From: Candidatus Accumulibacter meliphilus
GTDB lineage: Bacteria; Pseudomonadota; Gammaproteobacteria; Burkholderiales; Rhodocyclaceae
Assembly: GCA_003332265.1 (NCBI GenBank)
Contig: QPGA01000018.1
Coordinates: 36,449 to 78,619, forward strand
DNA length: 42,171 nt
Direction of reading: 5' to 3'
The translations under genes were made by a program, and so were the position numbers. Below, in pieces: positions 37,219 to 42,171 of this stretch. Under the pieces are notes generated by a model. That model had not been told where the DNA came from and did not search any database. It saw nothing but the letters and a program-made list of their open reading frames with translations. The first letter of the stretch is position 1. Each line of letters begins with the position of its first letter.

Positions 37219-39935
37219 ACGACGCCCGTCCCGATCCCGACGAACTCCTCGGCCGGATCAAGGAAGAGGAGATTCGTGCCACCCGCGGTAAGCTGAAGCT
37301 CTTCTTCGGCGCTTCGGCGGGTGTCGGCAAGACCTACGCCATGCTGTCGGCCGCGCGCCAGCAGACCGAGCAAGGTACGGACGTCGTCATCGGTGTCGTG
37401 GAAACCCATGGTCGCAAGGAAACCGAAGCCTTGCTGACCGGACTGGCACGTCTGCCACTGAAGGAGGTCGCCTACCGTGACAAGGTGCTGAAGGAATTCG
37501 ACATCGACGGCGCTCTGGCGCGCAAGCCCGAACTTATTCTGATGGACGAGCTTGCTCACTCCAACGTGCCAGGTTCGCGCCATCCCAAGCGCTGGCAGGA
37601 TGTCGAGGAACTTCAGTCGTCGGGTATAGATGTCTATTCGACAGTTAACGTCCAGCACCTGGAAACCCTCAATGACGTTGTCGGTGGCATTACCGGTATC
37701 CGTGTCTGGGAAACAGTTCCTGATCATGTCTTCGACGCCGCTGATCAAGTCGTGCTCGTCGATCTGACGCCCGACGAACTGCTGCAGCGACTGAAGGAAG
37801 GAAAGGTCTATCTTCCGCACCAGGCCGAGCGTGCGATCCAGAATTTCTTTCGCAAGGGCAATCTGATCGCGCTACGCGAACTCGCCCTTCGCCGCACCGC
37901 CGACCGCGTTGACGGCGAGATGATCCAGTATCGGCGCGACCAATCGGTCGCTCGCGCCTGGCAGACCCGTGAATCGTTTCTGGCCTGTATCGGCCCGGGA
38001 GACGGCAGCGACCGCATCATCCGCAGCGCCGCCCGCATCGCCACCAGGCTTGACGTACCGTGGCACGTGATCTATGTCGAGACGCCGGAACTGCGGCACC
38101 TCTCAGAGAAGCGGCGCCTGCCTATCCTCAAGAATCTTAAACTGGCGCAGGAGACTGGGGCAGAAACGGCAAGCCTGGCCGGCAGCGACGCCATCGAGAC
38201 AATCGTCGACTATGCCCGCGACCACAACCTTTCGAATATAGTCGTCGGTCGAGATCATGTGCGCGATTGGCGGCCGTGGTACCGCTCCTTCGCCGACCGT
38301 GTGGGCAAGCATGCGCCCGATCTCGACGTTATTCAGGTTGCGCGCGAGGAGGCGCGGCCAGACCAGCGCCAGGAGGAGCCAACTGACGAGTCGCTGCTCG
38401 ACCGGCTGAATGCACCCTGGCAGTCGTTCGCGATGAGCGTTGTCTTCTGCGCGCTGGCGACACTCATCGCCATGCCGCTGCATTCGGTGTTCGATCTTGC
38501 CAACATCGCCATGCTTTTCCTGATGGCGGTCGTTCTGTCCGCAGTTCGCTACGGTCTCGGCCCGGCAGTCGCGGCAGCCTTCCTTAACGTTGCGGCTTTC
38601 GATTTTTTCTTCGTGCCGCCGCGATTTTCATTCGCAGTCAGCGACGTCCAGTACCTGATGACTTTCGCCGTCATGCTGGCCGTCGGCCTGGTTACCGCCA
38701 AGCTCACCGCGGGTCTCAAGTTCCAGGCCCGCGTCGCCAGCCGCCGCGAACAACGGGTTAGGGCACTCTATGAAATGTCGCGTGACTTGTCGGGCGCGCT
38801 AGTGCCGGAACAGATCGCCGAAATCAGCCAGCGTTTTGCCGAGACCGGATTCGGCGCCCGAACCGCCATCGTCCTGGCCGACGAAAAAGGCCGGTTGCAG
38901 GAGCCGATCCAGATCCCCGGCGGCGTGCCGGCGGTGGACATGGGTATCAGCCAGTGGGCCTTCGACCACGGTGCCGAGGCCGGCTGCGGCACAGACACCC
39001 TGGCGGGAAGCCCGCTCCTCTATATTCCACTCAAGGCGCCGATGCGCACGCGCGGCGTGCTGGTACTGGAGCCGCGCCATCAGAGGCGGCTGATGGCTCC
39101 CGAGCAGCGTCGTCTCCTCGACACCTTCGCGCGGCTGACCGCCATTTCTCTCGAACGAGTTCATTACGTCGATGTGGCGCAGATGACCACAGTGCAGATG
39201 GAGTCAGAGCGGCTGCGCAATTCGCTGCTATCGGCCATCTCGCATGACCTGCGCACGCCTCTCGCGGCGTTGGTCGGCTTGGCCGACTCGATGTCCATGA
39301 CGCAGCCACCGCTGACAGCACAGCAGTGCGAAATCGCTATGTCGATGCGCGAAGAGTCGTTACGCATGAACTCGCTGGTCGACAACCTGCTCGATATGGC
39401 CCGCCTGCAAGCCGGTGCAGTCAAGCTCAACAGGCAGTGGCAACCGCTCGAGGAAGTAGTTGGCAGCGCCATCAAGGCGACGGGAGCGACCCTCGCTCGC
39501 CACCGCGTGAGCGTCAACCTGCCGGACGATTTGCCTCTGCTGCAATTCGACGCCGTACTGATCGAACGTGTGCTGTCGAATCTACTGGAAAATGCCGCCA
39601 AATACACCCCCCCCGGAAGCATGATCGGAATCGGCACAACACTGGGGCGCGATTATGAAGACATATCGGTCGAGGATGACGGACCCGGTTTGCCGGCTGG
39701 AAAGGAAGAGGAAATCTTCAAGAAATTCGAGCGTGGCCAGAAGGAAAGCGCTACGACAGGAGTGGGCCTGGGGCTCGCGATCTGTCGCGCCATTGTCGAA
39801 GCGCATGGCGGCACCATTCGGGCCGAGAACCGCCGCGGTAGCGGAGCGCGCTTCGTGTTCTCGCTGCCGCGCGGTAATCCTCCTTCCGTTGATACAGCCG
39901 AGGAGGATGTTCTGCAGGAGGAGAGCCAGAAGTGA
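37215..39935 (+). CDS. kdpD: KdpD, potassium-sensing histidine kinase
   Basis: A membrane sensor kinase that responds to low K+ and turgor stress and phosphorylates KdpE. The 906 residues contain the KdpD domain with Walker [11 protein letters not shown] (about residue 32), a universal-stress-protein-like domain (250-365), four close membrane spans (about 395-505), a GAF domain (520-645), HisKA with His677 in SHDLRTPL, and a HATPase domain (N-box [10 protein letters not shown], then DGPGLP and GVGLGLAI). It is translationally coupled to kdpC by ATGA and to kdpE by an overlap of 4 bases. All signature residues are present. Confidence 0.96.
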   Translation: MNDARPDPDELLGRIKEEEIRATRGKLKLFFGASAGVGKTYAMLSAARQQTEQGTDVVIGVVETHGRKETEALLTGLARLPLKEVAYRDKVLKEFDIDGALARKPELILMDELAHSNVPGSRHPKRWQDVEELQSSGIDVYSTVNVQHLETLNDVVGGITGIRVWETVPDHVFDAADQVVLVDLTPDELLQRLKEGKVYLPHQAERAIQNFFRKGNLIALRELALRRTADRVDGEMIQYRRDQSVARAWQTRESFLACIGPGDGSDRIIRSAARIATRLDVPWHVIYVETPELRHLSEKRRLPILKNLKLAQETGAETASLAGSDAIETIVDYARDHNLSNIVVGRDHVRDWRPWYRSFADRVGKHAPDLDVIQVAREEARPDQRQEEPTDESLLDRLNAPWQSFAMSVVFCALATLIAMPLHSVFDLANIAMLFLMAVVLSAVRYGLGPAVAAAFLNVAAFDFFFVPPRFSFAVSDVQYLMTFAVMLAVGLVTAKLTAGLKFQARVASRREQRVRALYEMSRDLSGALVPEQIAEISQRFAETGFGARTAIVLADEKGRLQEPIQIPGGVPAVDMGISQWAFDHGAEAGCGTDTLAGSPLLYIPLKAPMRTRGVLVLEPRHQRRLMAPEQRRLLDTFARLTAISLERVHYVDVAQMTTVQMESERLRNSLLSAISHDLRTPLAALVGLADSMSMTQPPLTAQQCEIAMSMREESLRMNSLVDNLLDMARLQAGAVKLNRQWQPLEEVVGSAIKATGATLARHRVSVNLPDDLPLLQFDAVLIERVLSNLLENAAKYTPPGSMIGIGTTLGRDYEDISVEDDGPGLPAGKEEEIFKKFERGQKESATTGVGLGLAICRAIVEAHGGTIRAENRRGSGARFVFSLPRGNPPSVDTAEEDVLQEESQK

Positions 39936-40627
39936 GCGAACCGCTCCCCGTAGTCATCGTCATCGAGGACGAGCCGAAGATCAGGCGTTTCATCAGGATG
40001 TCCCTGGAAGCAGAAGGCTGCCAGGTCTACGAAACCGACTCCATGCAGCGCGGCCTTATCGAGGCCGGTACCCGCAAGCCGGACATGGTAGTACTCGACC
40101 TCGGCCTACCTGATGGCGACGGCGTGGATTTCATCCGCGACCTGCGGGCGTGGTCCGATATCCCTATCATCGTGCTGTCGGCACGAACGACCGAAGCCGA
40201 CAAGGTGGGTGCTCTGGACGCTGGCGCCGACGATTACCTGACCAAACCCTTCGGGGCCGCTGAACTGCTGGCTCGCGTTCGTGCGCAGTTGAGACGCCGA
40301 TCGAGTGCTGTCGGTAGCGGCTCTACGGTCTTCGAGTTCGGCAAGATACGTGTCGACCTCGGCAAGCGGATTGTCGAGCTCTCGGGAAAACCACTGCACC
40401 TTACTCCTATCGAGTATCGGTTGCTGGCCTACCTTATCACCCATCCAGACAGCGTTCTGACGCATCGCCAACTGCTCAAGACCGTGTGGGGGCCATCCCA
40501 TGCCGACGACAGTCATTACGTTCGGGTCTATATGGGGCTGCTACGGAAGAAAATCGAAGATGATCCGTCGCAGCCAAGACACATCATTACAGAAGCAGGC
40601 GTCGGTTATCGGTTTATTTCCGTATGA
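39932..40627 (+). CDS. kdpE: KdpE, response regulator
   Basis: An OmpR/PhoB-type activator of the kdp operon, 231 residues. The receiver domain has the acidic pair in IEDEPK, the phospho-acceptor Asp56 in VVLDLGLPDG, Thr/Ser in LSART and Lys in YLTKPF. The winged-helix domain (about 130-228) ends with GVGYRFI. The GTG start (GTGAGC) overlaps the kdpD stop and has GGAGGAG upstream. It is the last gene of the kdp operon; no clear T-tract terminator follows. Confidence 0.96.
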   Translation: MSEPLPVVIVIEDEPKIRRFIRMSLEAEGCQVYETDSMQRGLIEAGTRKPDMVVLDLGLPDGDGVDFIRDLRAWSDIPIIVLSARTTEADKVGALDAGADDYLTKPFGAAELLARVRAQLRRRSSAVGSGSTVFEFGKIRVDLGKRIVELSGKPLHLTPIEYRLLAYLITHPDSVLTHRQLLKTVWGPSHADDSHYVRVYMGLLRKKIEDDPSQPRHIITEAGVGYRFISV

Positions 40628-41100
40628 CGTGTTGCTGCCGTCCTCAGCGGCGGGTTCGTGGGCGTGGGTGATGGGTCGGGACCGCAACATAGAGCACTCC
40701 TGCTATCTCTGGAATGGCCGAGGATATGGCCAACGTACTACAGCGCCGAGGGACCGGTATCTGATGAGTTACCTGCCGTTCGCGTAGCTCCATTTTCGAA
40801 GCCGCTACGGCTGTTTGTGGCCGTTATGAACATCTATCCATAACGACCACAAGCGGACCAGCGGCCAGCCCCTCAATTGAGGCGATGAGCGTCAGCAACG
40901 CCCATCGACTGCCGACGCTCGCACATCGCTGCGACTGCCAGCATCTCGGGCCAATCCAGCCATTCGGAACAATCGCGGAATGCTGGCTGTCTTGAGGGGG
41001 CTTCTCCGGGGTTGGCGGCAGGTCGGCCCTGCCAACACTACGATGGGTATCTGACGCCGAACAGGTTCGGTGCCGGCCCACGCCACAGGGGCTCCAGCGA
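40628..41100. other. Intergenic region after kdpE
   Basis: No gene is supported in these 473 bases. An imperfect inverted repeat lies at 40815-40852: 14-base arms TTGTGGCCGTTATG and CATAACGACCACAA with one mismatch and a 10-base loop. Without a T-tract it is at best a factor-dependent end. The rest resembles the decayed non-coding sequence upstream of kdp. Confidence 0.5.
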
Positions 41101-41907
41101 CTATGGCACTTTGCCTTTCACGACCCAGGCCGTTGCGGCGTAGGACCGTGGACCATCGACCTCTCCGTCTAGATACGCCAGCTTGACCATGTCTCGAAGC
41201 TTTTCCCGCGCTTGCATGCCAAGGGTGCCGACGTAGTCCGCGATCGGTCCATCCTTGCCTTCTGCGGGTGCCCAGAAGTCGGCAAAGGATGCGAAATCCA
41301 TGCGGATGGTCAGCATGCCGTCCACGACACCAACCAGACCGGCCTCACGCCACGCGCGCGCCAAGTCTCCGGGGCGACTCATGGGCTTGGTGTACGCTCG
41401 CGCTCTGTCCTCATTTCCGTGTTCATCGAGCATGGCTGCCGTATCGAAGATCAGACGAACGCAGACGAGCCCTCCGCGTGTGTCCCACGTCGCGGCGGCG
41501 ACAATTCCGCCCGGACGCGTGACACGCCGCATCTCGCGTACAGCGAGATCGGCTTGGGGAATGAATTGCAGGACCAGCAGCGAGAGGGTGTGGTCAAACG
41601 AAGCGTCCGGAAATGGCAGAGCACAAGCGTCTCCCACTTCGAAGTCGACGCGCGCATCGCGATTCCGTCGCTTGGCGTGGTCGACGTAAGCGGCCGAAAA
41701 ATCAATGCCACGCACGCTGCCAATGGCCGGGTTCCGGGCAATGCTGAAACTCAGATTGCCCGTGCCGCACCCGACATCGAGGACGCGCTCGGCTGCCGCA
41801 ATCCCCGCGAAGTCAATGAACAGGGGCGCGAGACGACGGCTCCATCGGCCCATCTGGACCTCGTAACCGTCCCCGTCCGAGGCAACGAATGTTGATGAAA
41901 TCGCCAT
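41101..41907 (-). CDS. Class I SAM-dependent methyltransferase
   Basis: A 268-residue Rossmann-fold methyltransferase. Motif I is VLDVGCGTGNLSF, then GIDFSAAYVDHA with the acidic residue for SAM ribose, GDACALPFPDASFD and RVTRPGGIVAAATW. This is the UbiE/methyltransferase-11 type, so the substrate is a small molecule or lipid that cannot be named. ATG 41907 is chosen because the upstream in-frame extension to 41982 is translated from the 122-bp repeat and adjacent spacer. No ribosome site is strong for any candidate start. It has no partner genes nearby. Confidence 0.82.
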   Translation of the reverse strand: MAISSTFVASDGDGYEVQMGRWSRRLAPLFIDFAGIAAAERVLDVGCGTGNLSFSIARNPAIGSVRGIDFSAAYVDHAKRRNRDARVDFEVGDACALPFPDASFDHTLSLLVLQFIPQADLAVREMRRVTRPGGIVAAATWDTRGGLVCVRLIFDTAAMLDEHGNEDRARAYTKPMSRPGDLARAWREAGLVGVVDGMLTIRMDFASFADFWAPAEGKDGPIADYVGTLGMQAREKLRDMVKLAYLDGEVDGPRSYAATAWVVKGKVP

Positions 41908-41940
41908 GTGTTCTGCGACAGATGCATTGGTTTGGCCGCT

Positions 41941-42064
41941 AACGATCATGACAGTCGAGATACCCCGGATGATGAAAGTCATGACCGCCCCCCCTCTTCC
42001 CCCGGCCCTTCTCCCGCAGGGGAGAAGGGAGGTTCGTGAGTCGCATACGCGACTTTCACATTAA
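41941..42064. repeat. 122-bp palindromic repeat, third site
   Basis: A single copy, one to two bases shorter in the C-run and loop than the 22.4-kb units. It has the same three inverted repeats; the third is a perfect GTCGC-ATAC-GCGAC at 42040-42053. It lies immediately upstream of the methyltransferase gene and ends 31 bases from the stop of the partial gene at the right edge. Confidence 0.9.
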
Positions 42065-42095
42065 CCGAGCGCTCGGCCTCAGGCTTGGTCGACTG

Positions 42096-42171
42096 TCACT
42101 GCGGCTTCAAGCCAATCGCATTGACAAGCGCTGCGTTGACGGCAATCTCCTTCTCGACATGCGCGTCAAAC
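42096..42171 (-). CDS. C-terminal tail of an unrecognised gene (partial)
   Basis: On the minus strand a frame is open from the right edge for 24 codons to TGA at 42098-42096, ending NAALVNAIGLKPQ. The composition is protein-like, and the ending resembles substrate-binding proteins of tripartite tricarboxylate transporters, but 24 residues are too few to name it. Confidence 0.35.
   Translation of the reverse strand, partial: FDAHVEKEIAVNAALVNAIGLKPQ

Noticed and set aside
40815-40852. Rho-independent terminator of the kdp operon
   Set aside because: The inverted repeat is strong but lies about 190 bases after kdpE and has no T-tract on either strand.
41908-41982. N-terminal extension of the methyltransferase
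   Set aside because: The added residues come from the palindromic repeat and spacer and have no similarity to methyltransferase N-termini; kept only as a possible alternative start.

Overview
The window is 42 kb of GC-rich DNA. Its gene content fits a free-living betaproteobacterium, possibly Rhodocyclales (an Accumulibacter-like genome is my best guess). The reasons are the queG / tsaE-amiC head-to-head block, the tRNA Pro-Arg-His cluster, a complete kdp operon and a 122-bp dispersed palindromic repeat. The taxonomic placement is inference; no rRNA or other strong marker is present.

Layout. (1) 1-3351: the 3' part of a CHAT protease - NTPase - TPR protein (NLR-like), cut by the left edge. 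(2) 3756-9285: housekeeping genes. These are tRNA-Thr(CGT) with promoter and terminator, amiC and tsaE on the minus strand, queG divergent from tsaE, the electron-transfer flavoprotein:quinone oxidoreductase, and a tRNA-Pro(TGG)-Arg(TCT)-His(GTG) cluster behind a consensus sigma-70 promoter. (3) 9680-22282: the most distinctive region. A 2574-residue type I polyketide/fatty acid synthase (KS-AT-DH-inactive MT-ER-KR-ACP) is followed two bases later by a PLP-dependent alpha-oxoamine synthase. They converge on a tightly overlapped minus-strand trio: a KpsS/RkpJ-like capsule glycosyltransferase, a short-chain reductase and an LtaS-like membrane sulfatase-fold protein. This is the gene set of the rkp-1 (rkpA-G-H-I-J) region of Sinorhizobium, rearranged. 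I infer that it makes an amino-ketone/amino-alcohol (sphingoid-like) lipid used as carrier or anchor for a surface polysaccharide. (4) 22311-24413: two sites of the 122-bp repeat flank a UbiB/ABC1-family kinase-like gene, followed by a DUF4062 gene; a third site lies at 41941-42064. (5) 25666-31359: an MscS channel, a class V aminotransferase, a DUF808 membrane protein, a DUF4258/XRE toxin-antitoxin pair and a type II haloacid-dehalogenase-like hydrolase. (6) 31360-32539: 1.2 kb with no gene, holding degenerate repeats. (7) 32577-40627: a seven-cistron kdp operon (microprotein, kdpF, A, B, C, D, E) for high-affinity potassium uptake and its two-component control. (8) 41101-42171: a SAM methyltransferase, the third repeat copy and the tail of an unrecognised gene.

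How the genes work together: the lipid/capsule genes form one inferred pathway (PKS makes acyl-ACP, the oxoamine synthase condenses it with an amino acid, the SDR reduces the ketone, and the sulfatase-fold and KpsS-like proteins decorate it or link it to glycan). The kdp genes form a second self-contained system. The rest is a mix of housekeeping and accessory genes.
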